Source: Candidatus Pantoea gossypiicola
Lineage (GTDB): Bacteria; Pseudomonadota; Gammaproteobacteria; Enterobacterales; Enterobacteriaceae
Assembly: GCF_008632075.1 (NCBI RefSeq)
Contig: NZ_VWVM01000006.1
Coordinates: 1 to 64,000 of the forward strand
Length of the DNA stretch: 64,000 bases
Direction of reading: 5' to 3'
How positions within the stretch are numbered: the stretch's first letter is position 1; every line of letters starts with the position of its first letter. Under the pieces are notes generated by a model, which was not told the DNA's origin, did no database searches, and saw only the letters and a list, made by a program, of their open reading frames with translations. Below, one piece after another: positions 1-7,107 of the stretch. Position numbers and translations under genes: made by a program.

Positions 1-99
1 AGCATGAAGTTGAAGATAAACAACTGTCGCTTCATGAGGTGTGAAGAGAGGGCTCTAAGAGTCCGAACTTAGTACGCCCCTATGGGGCGGAAAACAAAG

Positions 100-124
100 C
101 CGCCTTCTATGAAGGCGGATTTTT
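100..124 (+). terminator. Rho-independent terminator upstream of an ATPase-like remnant
   Basis: An 8-bp perfect stem (100-107 with 111-118) with a 3-nt loop is followed by a T-rich tail. It closes whatever transcript enters from the left edge. It lies immediately before the fragment at 128-268, so that fragment is unlikely to be read from upstream. Confidence 0.75.
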
Positions 125-127
125 ACT

Positions 128-268
128 ATGGCGATTGAACAGATCGAGATCCGCGGCTTCCGTTCAGTCCGTAACCTGAGGCCGATTGCGCCGCATACGG
201 CAGTGAATCATATTGCACGGGAACAGCGGGAAGGTGAGACAAGGGGCAGGGGAGAGGCGTTGCTGTGA
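128..268 (+). pseudogene. N-terminal remnant of an AAA/ATP-binding protein
   Basis: A 46-codon frame begins MAIEQIEIRGFRSVRNL. This is the typical opening of RecF/OLD-like AAA ATPases, where an I-x-x-I-x-G-[FY]-R-S-[VL] strand precedes the Walker A loop. After about 20 residues the likeness stops: no GxxGxGK[ST] appears and the frame ends at TGA (266-268). I read it as the 5' scrap of a deleted ATPase gene. A strong terminator sits just upstream and no clear ribosome-binding site is seen, so expression is doubtful. It could also be a chance short ORF; the match rests on one motif. Confidence 0.45.
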
Positions 269-295
269 CAGCGTCCCCGCAGGGACGCCCGAAAA

Positions 296-508
296 TTACT
301 CGACGACAGTGATGCGGAAACCGGCAAACTCCACGGTCTGACCGGCAACGATCTTGCAGCGCTTACGGGTCTCTACCGCGCCATTGACCTTCACTTCTCC
401 CTCGGCAATCACGACTTTCGCCTGTGCGCCGCTCTGAACCCAGCCTTCCAGCTTCAGCAGGTCACACAGATCGACGTGCGGGAATTTACCCAGTGAAAAA
501 CTTGCCAT
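296..508 (-). CDS. ybcJ: Small S4-domain RNA-binding protein YbcJ
   Basis: This 70-residue protein consists almost entirely of an S4-like RNA-binding domain. The core carries the family signature VQSGAQAKVVIAEGEVKVNG, the S4 pattern of a G-x-A-x-x-hydrophobic turn followed by a short V-x-V-N-G hairpin. E. coli YbcJ has the same length and is thought to bind RNA or associate with ribosomes; its exact role is not settled. The ATG (508) abuts the folD stop codon with no spacer, and a GAGGA-like ribosome-binding site lies inside the end of folD. The two genes are therefore almost certainly translated from one mRNA. Confidence 0.93.
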   Translation of the reverse strand: MASFSLGKFPHVDLCDLLKLEGWVQSGAQAKVVIAEGEVKVNGAVETRKRCKIVAGQTVEFAGFRITVVE

Positions 509-1375
509 TTAAACGTCCTCTTTATCGTGAAACTCTTCGCACGCCTGCAGCGTGTTTTGAATCAGTGTTGCAACTGTCATCGGTCCCACACCGCCCGGCA
601 CTGGCGTGATGTAGGAGGCGCGCTCTGATGCGCTGTCAAAATCAACGTCGCCCACCACTTTACCGCTGTCCAGACGGTTAATACCTACGTCGATGACGAT
701 GGCACCCGGTTTAATCCAGTCGCCCGGAATAAAGCCTGGCTTGCCCACCGCAACGACCAGCAGATCGGCATGCTCAACGTGATGGCGCAGATCTTTAGTA
801 AAGCGATGGGTCACGGTAGTGGTGCAGCCTGCGAGCAGCAGCTCCATGCTCATCGGACGACCAACAATGTTAGACGCCCCGACCACCACAGCGTTCAGGC
901 CGTAGGTATCGATGTTGTAGCGCTCCAGCAGCGTCACGATACCGCGTGGGGTGCAGGGACGCAGGGTTGGCGCACGCTGACACAGGCGACCGACGTTATA
1001 AGGGTGGAAGCCATCAACATCTTTATCCGGCGTGATGCGCTCCAGCACTTTTACATTATCGATACCCGCTGGCAGCGGCAGCTGCACCAGGATGCCATCG
1101 ATTTCGTCGTCCTGATTGAGCTTATCGATCAGCTCCAGCAGCTCAGCTTCGCGGGTGGTGGCAGGCAGATCGTAAGAGCGGGAGTGGAAACCGACCTCTT
1201 CACAGGCGCGGCGTTTACTGGCCACATAAATCTGCGATGCCGGGTTTTCACCCACCAGAACCACGGCCAGACCTGGCGCACGTTTTCCGGCGGCCAGGCG
1301 CTGCTTCACTTTTTCCGCAACCTCAACGCGCACCTGCTGCGCAATCGTTTTACCGTCAATAATTTTTGCTGCCAT
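509..1375 (-). CDS. folD: Methylenetetrahydrofolate dehydrogenase/cyclohydrolase FolD
   Basis: FolD is a bifunctional cytosolic enzyme. It oxidises 5,10-methylene-THF with NADP+ to methenyl-THF, then hydrolyses that to 10-formyl-THF, supplying one-carbon units for purines and formyl-Met-tRNA. At 288 residues it has the usual length. Visible signatures include the catalytic [14 protein letters not shown] helix (Y-x3-K; K about residue 54), [23 protein letters not shown], the cofactor-binding [13 protein letters not shown] loop and the C-terminal [15 protein letters not shown]. It is the first gene of a folD-ybcJ operon. Start: ATG at 1375, with no strong Shine-Dalgarno. Confidence 0.98.
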   Translation of the reverse strand: MAAKIIDGKTIAQQVRVEVAEKVKQRLAAGKRAPGLAVVLVGENPASQIYVASKRRACEEVGFHSRSYDLPATTREAELLELIDKLNQDDEIDGILVQLPLPAGIDNVKVLERITPDKDVDGFHPYNVGRLCQRAPTLRPCTPRGIVTLLERYNIDTYGLNAVVVGASNIVGRPMSMELLLAGCTTTVTHRFTKDLRHHVEHADLLVVAVGKPGFIPGDWIKPGAIVIDVGINRLDSGKVVGDVDFDSASERASYITPVPGGVGPMTVATLIQNTLQACEEFHDKEDV

Positions 1376-1548
1376 CAGAGAGGAAATCCACTGTGTTGTG
1401 TTGAATCGGGGAAGGGGGCTATTTTGTCAGAAGCGTGGGCTGCTGTCAGTCACAGTTTCAGCCACGTATGCGCTTTCCGGCTTTTTCGTCGCGACGCGTA
1501 CCTGCCTGCATGCGTATGATATCTGCAGGACAATCCGGGGAAGATGTA

Positions 1549-2052
1549 ATGATTTGGATAATGCTTGCTACGCTGGCGGTGGTTTTTGTCGCTGGATTTC
1601 AGCTGCTCACCGCTGGCTCACGCCACGCCGCTCAAAGGCTCAGTAAACGGCTGCAACTGCCACCGGTACAGGTGGAATCAATGATTTCTATGATGGGCAA
1701 AGAGGCGGCAAAAGAGTTTACCGACTATCTCAGTAGCGATAATGAAACGCATCTGCATAACGGCGCAGCGGTACTGCTGATCTGGCAGGTGTTGATTGTT
1801 GATGGCAGCGGGGAGAACAGTCAGCGCTGGCATGCGATTCTCAGTCGTGCCGGTTTTCCACCGCTTATCAGCCGCCAGCAGCTGCTGCTCGCGCTGGGCT
1901 TTCTGCGCCAGCTGGAGCCGGACAGCCAGGAGCTGCACGCACTTCGTGAGCAGTACAATGCGCGTTTCACCTCACAAGGGATTGAGCTGGAAGGAGAATT
2001 TTCCGGCACCAGGAAACTCGTGTCGCTCAGCGAATGGCGCAGGCGTCACTGA
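1549..2052 (+). CDS. yicN: DUF1198 inner-membrane-anchored protein (YicN-like)
   Basis: This 167-residue protein has one N-terminal membrane segment (residues 2-20, WIMLATLAVVFVAGF) followed by a soluble domain. The motifs VESMISMMGKEAAKEF, VLLIWQVLIVDGS and LALGFLRQLEPDSQEL match the DUF1198 family, represented in E. coli by YicN. Function is unknown. I chose the ATG at 1549 because a GGGGAAG ribosome-binding site lies a few bases upstream and the hydrophobic segment starts right there; in-frame codons further upstream give an unnatural Arg/Cys-rich leader. It is divergent from folD and followed by argU. Confidence 0.85.
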   Translation: MIWIMLATLAVVFVAGFQLLTAGSRHAAQRLSKRLQLPPVQVESMISMMGKEAAKEFTDYLSSDNETHLHNGAAVLLIWQVLIVDGSGENSQRWHAILSRAGFPPLISRQQLLLALGFLRQLEPDSQELHALREQYNARFTSQGIELEGEFSGTRKLVSLSEWRRRH

Positions 2053-2146
2053 CGCCAATTGGTTATTACCGCAGCACTTCGCTGCGGTGAAACGGCAAAA
2101 ACGTTGACGTACCCGCTTCCCGACGTATAATCCGTGCCATCTCCAT

Positions 2147-2223
2147 GCGCCCTTAGCTCAGCTGGATAGAGCACCGGCCTTCTAAGCCGTAGGTCACAGG
2201 TTCGAATCCTGTAGGGCGTGCCA
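2147..2223 (+). tRNA. argU: tRNA-Arg (anticodon TCT), argU
   Basis: A 77-nt cloverleaf with encoded CCA. The acceptor stem GCGCCCT pairs with AGGGCGT (one G-U pair). The D arm contains AGCTCAGCTGGATAGAGC, the anticodon loop is CTTCTAA (anticodon TCT) and the T loop is GGTTCGAATCC. It reads the rare codons AGA and AGG. In E. coli argU also lies beside folD and is the attachment site of prophage DLP12. Here too the DNA after the tRNA is accessory in character. Confidence 0.98.
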
Positions 2224-2477
2224 AATTCTCTTCTGCATTGCATCCTGAGACTCACTTTTGTTTAACTCTCAGAAGCATACCTCAACGTTTTACTCTTATT
2301 CTTCTCCACGAAATTAATTGTCATCAGTACTTTCATGGCGTTTTGAACAGGGCTTTGACTTTTCGAGGCTTATAATGTGCTAGTTTTTAACCTGCTGTTT
2401 ATATTGAGCGCTATAATATTTTGCGCTTTAGGGTTTCAGCTTGATGTTCAGGCAGAGCCTGCAAAAGTGAGGAAACA
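2224..2477. other. AT-rich intergenic DNA downstream of argU
   Basis: Roughly 250 bases of AT-rich sequence without a credible ORF. Two TATAAT-like hexamers occur (near 2370 and 2410), but neither has a good -35 box at 16-18 bp. No duplicated 3' end of argU was found in the following 3 kb, so no second attachment site of an integrated element can be named. Confidence 0.5.
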
Positions 2478-2891
2478 TTGATACCAGAGCAAGCCAGTTG
2501 GTTAGCATGTGCCGGGTTCACTGTGCTATATTTCGCACGTATCGCAACGTCATTCAGGATGAATAAGATGAACGAATTTGAGCAAGAACTTTATGATAAC
2601 GGCTTCTCTGCTAAAGACATTGGTAAGCTCAAAAGCATTATTAAAAAAGACGAGTCAAAAAAAGATACACTTCAAAGTCTTGTGATTGATCTGAGTAAAC
2701 GCTTCTGGGGAGGAGTGATTGCCCTTGTTATTTTGACCCTGGTTGGATTGGATGGCATTTTCAATGCAGATGCTTCAAATGCCATTCCATATATTATTGT
2801 TCTGACGTTTGCATTCTTTGTAGTCTATTTTGTCACCCCTCTGAATCTGGCCTGGAAAGCTAACAGGTTTATCAGAAAAAACAGGAATTAG
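2478..2891 (+). CDS. Small membrane protein of unknown function (possible immunity partner)
   Basis: A 137-residue protein that I do not recognise. It has a hydrophobic N-terminus (about residues 8-25), a charged Lys/Asp/Glu-rich middle (about 28-72, rich in KKDESKK-type runs) and two further membrane segments (about 77-97 and 103-122). The chosen start is TTG (2478), because a GAGG ribosome-binding site lies 5 nt upstream; in-frame ATGs at 2560 or 2569 would drop the first membrane segment. It overlaps the convergent DUF4225-like gene by 4 bp at the 3' ends. Base composition is clearly lower in GC than the surrounding core genes, suggesting acquisition. A role as immunity protein for its neighbour is a guess. 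Confidence 0.65.
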   Translation: MIPEQASWLACAGFTVLYFARIATSFRMNKMNEFEQELYDNGFSAKDIGKLKSIIKKDESKKDTLQSLVIDLSKRFWGGVIALVILTLVGLDGIFNADASNAIPYIIVLTFAFFVVYFVTPLNLAWKANRFIRKNRN

Positions 2892-3706
2892 TTTTGTTGG
2901 GGGCTATTATGCATTTGATAAAGGTTCAAACCTATTCCAGTCCCCTTGTAGGCTGCTCCAGCGCCTTTTAAAGCAAGTGCTGGTTTACTCATAATCTGAA
3001 CTTTGCGGTAATAGTCAGTTGGCAGATATTTGTATAGCCTCCATGCCTCTGGCTTTAAAGTCAGTTTTAAAATGCCATAGTATGAGGTTGTCAAATCAAC
3101 TACCTGATAGGCTAGCAATCCGAGTCGCTTATCAAAGCCAAAAAAATCTGCAACATCTTCATATTTATCTCTTACTGGGTTTGATGGGTGGGCCACACCG
3201 CTGAGTTTACCTGTGCTCTCAATGCCTGATCCTACGCCATTCATCACCAGGGTTGAACCCGCTACAACACCCAAAACATTACCCGTAGTTACAGAGCCTG
3301 CAATCAGACCGACTCCAGCCACGATTTGTAAGCCGCTCAGCACCACGCCGATGCCATTGATTACATATCCTATGACCTTTTCATGGTCATGATAAAACTG
3401 CACCGAAGACGATACGACTGCTTCACCCGTTCTGAGCATTCTGTCCTGAATCCTGAGATGCTGGCTTTCCTGCTTCAGATTCTGAATGCACTCCTGACAC
3501 TGCTCGTCAGAATTCGAAGTACGAATCGTATGGATCTGTAGACGAGCGAACTCGCGCACCTCATCCTGAAATTTTAGTCTTACAAGCGCATCCTTAAGAT
3601 GAAATTGAGAAAGTGAAGTGGCTATGTTAACTAAATGATTAGCCTCCAAATTTGCCATCGTAAGAAAGTAGTTTGAGAGTCTTTTCGTGTCCCAGTAGTT
3701 GTCCAT
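2888..3706 (-). CDS. DUF4225-like protein with a glycine-rich hydrophobic region (possible effector)
   Basis: A 272-residue protein. The first 120 residues are helical and charged, followed by a long Gly/Val-rich hydrophobic stretch (about 125-170, VIGYVINGIGVVLSGLQIVA and onward) and a soluble tail. This layout fits the DUF4225 family of Enterobacterales as I remember it; no catalytic motif is visible. I use the ATG at 3706 (MDNYWD) because an AGAGG ribosome-binding site precedes it by 7 nt; the frame stays open 10 codons further upstream. A decayed hcp 3' end lies about 250 bp away, so a membrane-active secreted effector is conceivable, but that is inference. Confidence 0.7.
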   Translation of the reverse strand: MDNYWDTKRLSNYFLTMANLEANHLVNIATSLSQFHLKDALVRLKFQDEVREFARLQIHTIRTSNSDEQCQECIQNLKQESQHLRIQDRMLRTGEAVVSSSVQFYHDHEKVIGYVINGIGVVLSGLQIVAGVGLIAGSVTTGNVLGVVAGSTLVMNGVGSGIESTGKLSGVAHPSNPVRDKYEDVADFFGFDKRLGLLAYQVVDLTTSYYGILKLTLKPEAWRLYKYLPTDYYRKVQIMSKPALALKGAGAAYKGTGIGLNLYQMHNSPQQN

Positions 3707-3745
3707 AACAGTGCCTCTGTAAAAACGTGGTCTCACTAAACGTGA

Positions 3746-3946
3746 TTTTCAGATCCTGAAATAGCTGGAGTTGAAAAGGATCTCAAATTGAAGCGTGGAG
3801 GTTCTGCATTAGTGATCCACTAAGGGAAAGTTCACTACAGAGTGGCATTAGGGGCGATAAAACATAAAAAATGGATTCCAGATCCAACTTTGGCCTGGAC
3901 AAAAAATGCGCAAACGTACTTTCCCTTTAGCTGTTCCGCACAGTAG
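3746..3946 (+). pseudogene. Decayed C-terminal fragment of an unrecognised protein
   Basis: One reading frame runs from after a TGA (3743) to TAG (3944-3946), broken by a single in-frame TAA near 3819. The two halves read like real protein (DPEIAGVEKDLKLKRGGSAL, then KKWIPDPTLAWTKNAQTYF) and contain no start. It looks like the 3' end of a gene with one nonsense mutation, joined directly to the hcp remnant that follows. I cannot name the family. The continuity across the single stop is the only argument for its reality. Confidence 0.35.
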
Positions 3947-3956
3947 TCCGGGAACC

Positions 3957-4061
3957 GGACATATGGAAGAAGTTGCATTAAATTATGAGAAAATCACACA
4001 CCTTTATAAAGACGGTAATCTGCTGGCACATGATGCTTGGAATGAACGTCCGACAGCGTAA
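3957..4061 (+). pseudogene. hcp: C-terminal remnant of an Hcp-family type VI secretion gene
   Basis: The frame ending at TAA 4059-4061 carries MEEVALNYEKITHLYKDGNL followed by ...HDAWNERPTA. This is the final beta strands and tail of enterobacterial Hcp proteins (E. coli-type Hcp ends with a V-E-L-R-Y-E-K-I-T-W pattern and a DSWNERATA tail). Only about 35 residues of roughly 160 remain, and no other Hcp-like sequence is seen upstream. The same frame opens at an ATG (3906) but its first 17 codons do not look like Hcp. No other type VI genes are in the window, so this is an orphan relic. Confidence 0.7.
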
Positions 4062-4241
4062 TCATTGAGGTCTTATTCAGATTAACTGCTCTTTATAAAG
4101 AAGCAGGTTATATCATTAAATTTAACGGCGAATATGAGCGGCAGATAACCGCATTGAAAATTGTAATCTGCACGCTCCTCATGCGACTAATTTAATCTGC
4201 CGCTCCCCAACCAGAAGCGGCATCCTTTCACCTCAACACCA
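4062..4241. other. Gene-free spacer with a hairpin after symE
   Basis: No convincing gene. One short in-frame stretch (about 4070-4165, reading LTALYKEAGYIIKFNGEYER) could be another relic but lacks a start and a family match. An imperfect hairpin (7-bp arms at 4198-4204 and 4216-4222) lies just beyond the symE stop on the minus strand but has no U-run. Confidence 0.3.
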
Positions 4242-4568
4242 CTAACCCGCAGCCACACCGGACAATGCCAGCACCTGCTTCTGTTTTCTTGCAGGCAGCT
4301 TGTTCAGCTGCGCTAATGCATTAACCAGTTGTTCATCGACAAGCTCGGGTGGCTTCACGGTCAGCACAATACGGCCCTCTGTGACATTCACCTCAACTTC
4401 GGTTCCGGTAGTAAATCCGGCGGCTGCCAGCCACTGGCCTTTCATAATGATCGACGGAATACGGATATAGTCTGGATAACGGCTGGCGTAACTTACCGTT
4501 AATTTGCGCCGGGTGACGGAAGGGGCTTCTGGATTTAAACCAACTGCATTACACTCTGACTCAGTCAT
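4242..4568 (-). CDS. symE: SymE family type I toxin
   Basis: A 108-residue homologue of E. coli SymE, the SOS-induced toxin with an AbrB/MazE-like fold that associates with RNA and the nucleoid. The diagnostic core LTVSYASRYPDYIRIPSIIM, then KGQWL.AAGF.TGT, and the C-terminal PARKQKQV are all present, giving near family-standard length. Unlike most toxins it evolved from an antitoxin-like fold. Its 5' end and leader are covered by the antisense RNA SymR on the other strand. A degenerate LexA-like half site lies upstream (4646-4661). Start: ATG at 4568, with a GGAATAGAGA-type leader. Confidence 0.92.
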   Translation of the reverse strand: MTESECNAVGLNPEAPSVTRRKLTVSYASRYPDYIRIPSIIMKGQWLAAAGFTTGTEVEVNVTEGRIVLTVKPPELVDEQLVNALAQLNKLPARKQKQVLALSGVAAG

Positions 4569-4641
4569 GATCTCTATTCCTTTTCAATAGTGATTGTGAT
4601 TAGCGATATAGAGGTGCTCCAACACCTCTGTATCGCGCTAA
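4563..4641 (+). ncRNA. symR: SymR antisense RNA, antitoxin of SymE
   Basis: The plus-strand sequence across the symE start and leader (AGTCATGATCTCTATTCC..., then TAGTGATTGTGATTAGCGAT) closely follows E. coli symR, about 77 nt long. It includes the characteristic 3' hairpin formed by 4603-4616 and 4623-4636 (14 bp with one mismatch or wobble, 6-nt loop). In E. coli SymR blocks symE translation. The exact 5' and 3' ends are estimated from that homology. Confidence 0.8.
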
Positions 4642-4645
4642 ATAC

Positions 4646-4661
4646 CTGTACATATAATCAA
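4646..4661. promoter_or_regulatory. Degenerate LexA (SOS) box candidate upstream of symE
   Basis: CTGTACATATAATCAA keeps one good half of the LexA consensus (CTGT-N8-ACAG), while the other half is poor. E. coli symE is repressed by LexA from sites in this position, so the location is meaningful. The sequence alone is weak evidence. Confidence 0.3.
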
Positions 4662-5067
4662 CTAATACGAAAAAAGTCCAGCTGAAAATCGATGTAAATC
4701 AGCGAGTTTTCTCACAATTAAAACGATATTATTTGCGGCGCAGATCGCAAAATAAAGTAATTAACTGCAGCACGAAAGCCAATGCAAAACAGAGTTCTGA
4801 TTTGTATATAGCATAAATAAAATAACGATTTTCACCTGACCACGCTTAATGATAAAGCGCCGTAGATCCTGACGTCACCGGACTGATTATCTCGCTCATA
4901 ACAATTCCTGAAACCATAAACGCTGCCAGCCAGCATCCGGAGTAAACAAACTGCCACACCTTGTCCGGACTCAAAAATTAAAGACACTTTTTTTCCTCCC
5001 GCCGCAGTGCCATGATAGCCGCCTCATAATCATCCTCTCCGGCCAGCCCGCCACAGAGCACATAAAC
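4662..5067. other. Gene-free AT-rich region between symE and ddpX
   Basis: About 400 bases with no credible ORF, RNA gene or terminator. Composition shifts from AT-rich (4660-4850) to mixed nearer ddpX, and this probably marks the right border of the accessory stretch. A polypyrimidine tract occurs near 4986-5000. Confidence 0.5.
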
Positions 5068-5082
5068 AGGGAGCACTCCGTC

Positions 5083-5664
5083 ATGGAAAGTAAAAATCTT
5101 GTTGATATTGCTGAAGCCTTTCCTCAGTTAGCCATCGATCTGAAATACGCCACTGCCGATAATCTCACAGGGCAACCGATCTACCGCGATGCACGTTGTC
5201 TGCTGCATGTTGATGCGGTGAAAGCGCTGGCAAAGAGTATTAACATTGCAAAAATTGCGGGCTACAGGCTGTTGGTGCTCGATGCGTACCGGCCACCTGC
5301 CGCGCAGGCAATCCTTTGGCAGGCCTGCCCGAATCAGGACTATGTCGCACCGCTGACGCGCGGATCAAACCACAGCCGCGGCACCGCAGTGGACGTGACG
5401 CTGCTCGACGAGCATGGGAAGATCGTGGATATGGGTACCGGTTTCGATGAGATGAGTGAGCACTCCCATCCTTATCATCCTGCAGTGCCCGTTCAGGCAC
5501 AGCGTAACCGTCTGATGCTTAATGCCATCATGCTGGGCGGTGGCTTCACTGGCATTGCGACCGAATGGTGGCATTTTGAATTGCCCGGTTCAGAAAGCTA
5601 TCTTCTGATCGACGGCGTGTTTGGCTGTTATTCCTCACCACAGGCAGAAAATATCAGCCTCTGA
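5083..5664 (+). CDS. ddpX: D-alanyl-D-alanine dipeptidase (VanX/DdpX family)
   Basis: A zinc peptidase that splits D-Ala-D-Ala, letting the cell recycle peptidoglycan-derived dipeptide. At 193 residues it has standard length. It shows the zinc motif SNHSRGTAVD (S-x-H-x-x-G-x-A-x-D) near residue 95 and the catalytic EWWH (E-x-x-W-H) near residue 161, plus LLVLDAYRPP. No signal peptide, so cytosolic. In E. coli ddpX heads a dipeptide transport operon; here it stands alone without transporter genes, and is not part of a vancomycin-resistance cluster. Start: ATG at 5083 with an AGGGAG site upstream. Confidence 0.93.
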   Translation: MESKNLVDIAEAFPQLAIDLKYATADNLTGQPIYRDARCLLHVDAVKALAKSINIAKIAGYRLLVLDAYRPPAAQAILWQACPNQDYVAPLTRGSNHSRGTAVDVTLLDEHGKIVDMGTGFDEMSEHSHPYHPAVPVQAQRNRLMLNAIMLGGGFTGIATEWWHFELPGSESYLLIDGVFGCYSSPQAENISL

Positions 5665-5798
5665 GAAAAGAGAACAGTTTTGATATATCTGTTTAGAGGA
5701 AATGCAGAAAGCGTTGATCTTCATAAAATGCAGAAGGGCAGAGCGATAAAATGAGCGGGTTCGGGCAGGGTGATAAGTAAAAATAGCTTAACGCGAAG

Positions 5799-5830
5799 AA
5801 AATAAATAAGCCGTGGCAGATGCCACGGCT
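5799..5830 (-). terminator. Terminator of the DUF2171 gene
   Basis: A perfect 10-bp stem (5809-5818 with 5821-5830) is followed on the minus strand by a U-rich tail. It lies directly after the stop of the DUF2171 gene. Confidence 0.8.
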
Positions 5831-5836
5831 AAGGAC

Positions 5837-6073
5837 TTATGCAGACTGCCACTCGCTTTCAACATCCGCTTTAGATTTAGACAGGATGACTTTATTGTCA
5901 TCAACGTCTTTCACCCAGCTGAATGGAATAATGTGGTGTTTGCCGCCTGCTTCAGGATCGCTTTTCGCCAGCTTAATTTTGTCGTCGCCTTCGAAATGGT
6001 CAACAATCCCGACATGTTCGCCATTCACATCAACAACCTGTGCGTGATCCAGAATCTCTGATTTATCTACCAT
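5837..6073 (-). CDS. DUF2171 (PRC-barrel-like) small protein
   Basis: A 78-residue acidic cytosolic protein. The pattern EILDHAQVVDVNGEHVGIVD followed by HFEGDDKIKLAKSDP and HHIIPFSWVKDV is typical of DUF2171, a PRC-barrel-like fold found in many bacteria and sometimes stress-induced; function is unknown. The ATG at 6073 has an AAGGA site upstream. It is a single-gene unit with its own terminator. Confidence 0.85.
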   Translation of the reverse strand: MVDKSEILDHAQVVDVNGEHVGIVDHFEGDDKIKLAKSDPEAGGKHHIIPFSWVKDVDDNKVILSKSKADVESEWQSA

Positions 6074-6414
6074 GTTGACTTAATCCTTATATTTGATGAG
6101 TTCAGTTGCCCTCAGACAGAACAAGCCTGGTTGTTAATCGCGGTTTGCGCCAGGCGATTAACAAAATGAAATAGTTGAGTTGACCGGACCTGAAGGCAAT
6201 TATTGGTTTCCGCGACATGAAAAAAGAAACCGCGAACCGATCCCGATGTTCGCAGTATCGGGTCTGCTCAGCTAAACCCTTTCCACTCCGGCATGTTCAG
6301 ATTTGCCGCGATCCTCTGCGGCTGTTTCATCAATCAACGCTATGATAATCAGGCCTGTCGCCGCGCCCGGGTCTGCCTGAACGCAGGCGATTTAACTCAC
6401 ATAAAGGAGTGCTT

Positions 6415-7011
6415 ATGTCTGCGATCAGCTCACTTAACACCGAAGGCGGCGTCTGGATTAATCAGCCGCCGGTACACAGTCTGGATGGTGAAACATTGCA
6501 GTTCGAAACCGCGTTAAACAGCGATTTCTGGCAGCGCACCTGGTACGGCTTCGAACGGCACAGCGGCCACGCTTTTGGCTTCTGGGTGGAAAATGATTTT
6601 ACCGTTCAGGTGCAGGTGAGGGCGGACTTCAGCCAGCTCTACGATCAGGCCGGTCTGTTTATTCAGGACAGTGAAACGCACTGGGTTAAAGCGGGCATTG
6701 AGTTTAACGATGACCAGCCTGCCATCGGCAGCGTGGTCACGCGTAAGTTTTCTGACTGGTCTACCGGTGTTTTTCCCGGTGATGCGCGTCAGTTCTGGCT
6801 GCGTGCCACGCTGGAAAAGGCGGTATTACGAATCCAGTACTCCACCGATGGCCTGACCTGGCCACTGTTGCGGCTCTGCCCGTGGCCGGGTCAGACGCGG
6901 CGTTTTGTCGGCGTGATGGGCTGTTCGCCTGAACGCGAGGGGCTGGCGATCCGTTTCAGCGACTTCATGCTGGGTCCGCCGCCTGGCAAAGCACTCCACG
7001 ATCTCTCCTGA
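6415..7011 (+). CDS. DUF1349 concanavalin-like domain protein
   Basis: A 198-residue protein made of one DUF1349 domain, a jelly-roll fold related to concanavalin A-type lectins and glucanases. Family signatures are TDFWQRTWYGF-like DFWQRTWYGFERHSGHAFGF, YDQAGLFIQDSETHWVKAGIE and VGVMGCSPEREGLAIRFSDF. No signal peptide is seen, so it is probably cytosolic; sugar binding is a family-level guess. I take the ATG at 6415, since AAGGAG (6404-6409) lies at ideal spacing; the in-frame GTG at 6409 overlaps that site. Confidence 0.88.
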   Translation: MSAISSLNTEGGVWINQPPVHSLDGETLQFETALNSDFWQRTWYGFERHSGHAFGFWVENDFTVQVQVRADFSQLYDQAGLFIQDSETHWVKAGIEFNDDQPAIGSVVTRKFSDWSTGVFPGDARQFWLRATLEKAVLRIQYSTDGLTWPLLRLCPWPGQTRRFVGVMGCSPEREGLAIRFSDFMLGPPPGKALHDLS

Positions 7012-7107
7012 CCGCATTGCATATCATCGCGGAATCCGCTTAATTGTCAGGTCCGAATTTGCGGTGACGTGTCGTCCATACCGGACGACGCCTTTACAGG
7101 GAAAGCT

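Noticed and set aside
770-1519. 249-codon plus-strand ORF opposite folD
   Set aside because: Antisense shadow of folD; His/Gln-rich translation without a family, no ribosome-binding site.
2330-2420. Promoter before the small membrane protein gene
   Set aside because: TATAAT-like hexamers are present but the possible -35 boxes lie at 10 or 19-22 bp, outside the normal range.
2224-5067. Complete integrated element at argU
   Set aside because: No integrase gene and no second copy of the tRNA 3' end were found, so only an accessory stretch is claimed.
5083-5664. Vancomycin-resistance gene cluster
   Set aside because: Only the VanX-type dipeptidase is present; no vanA/vanH-like genes, and this family is common as ddpX in Gram-negatives.
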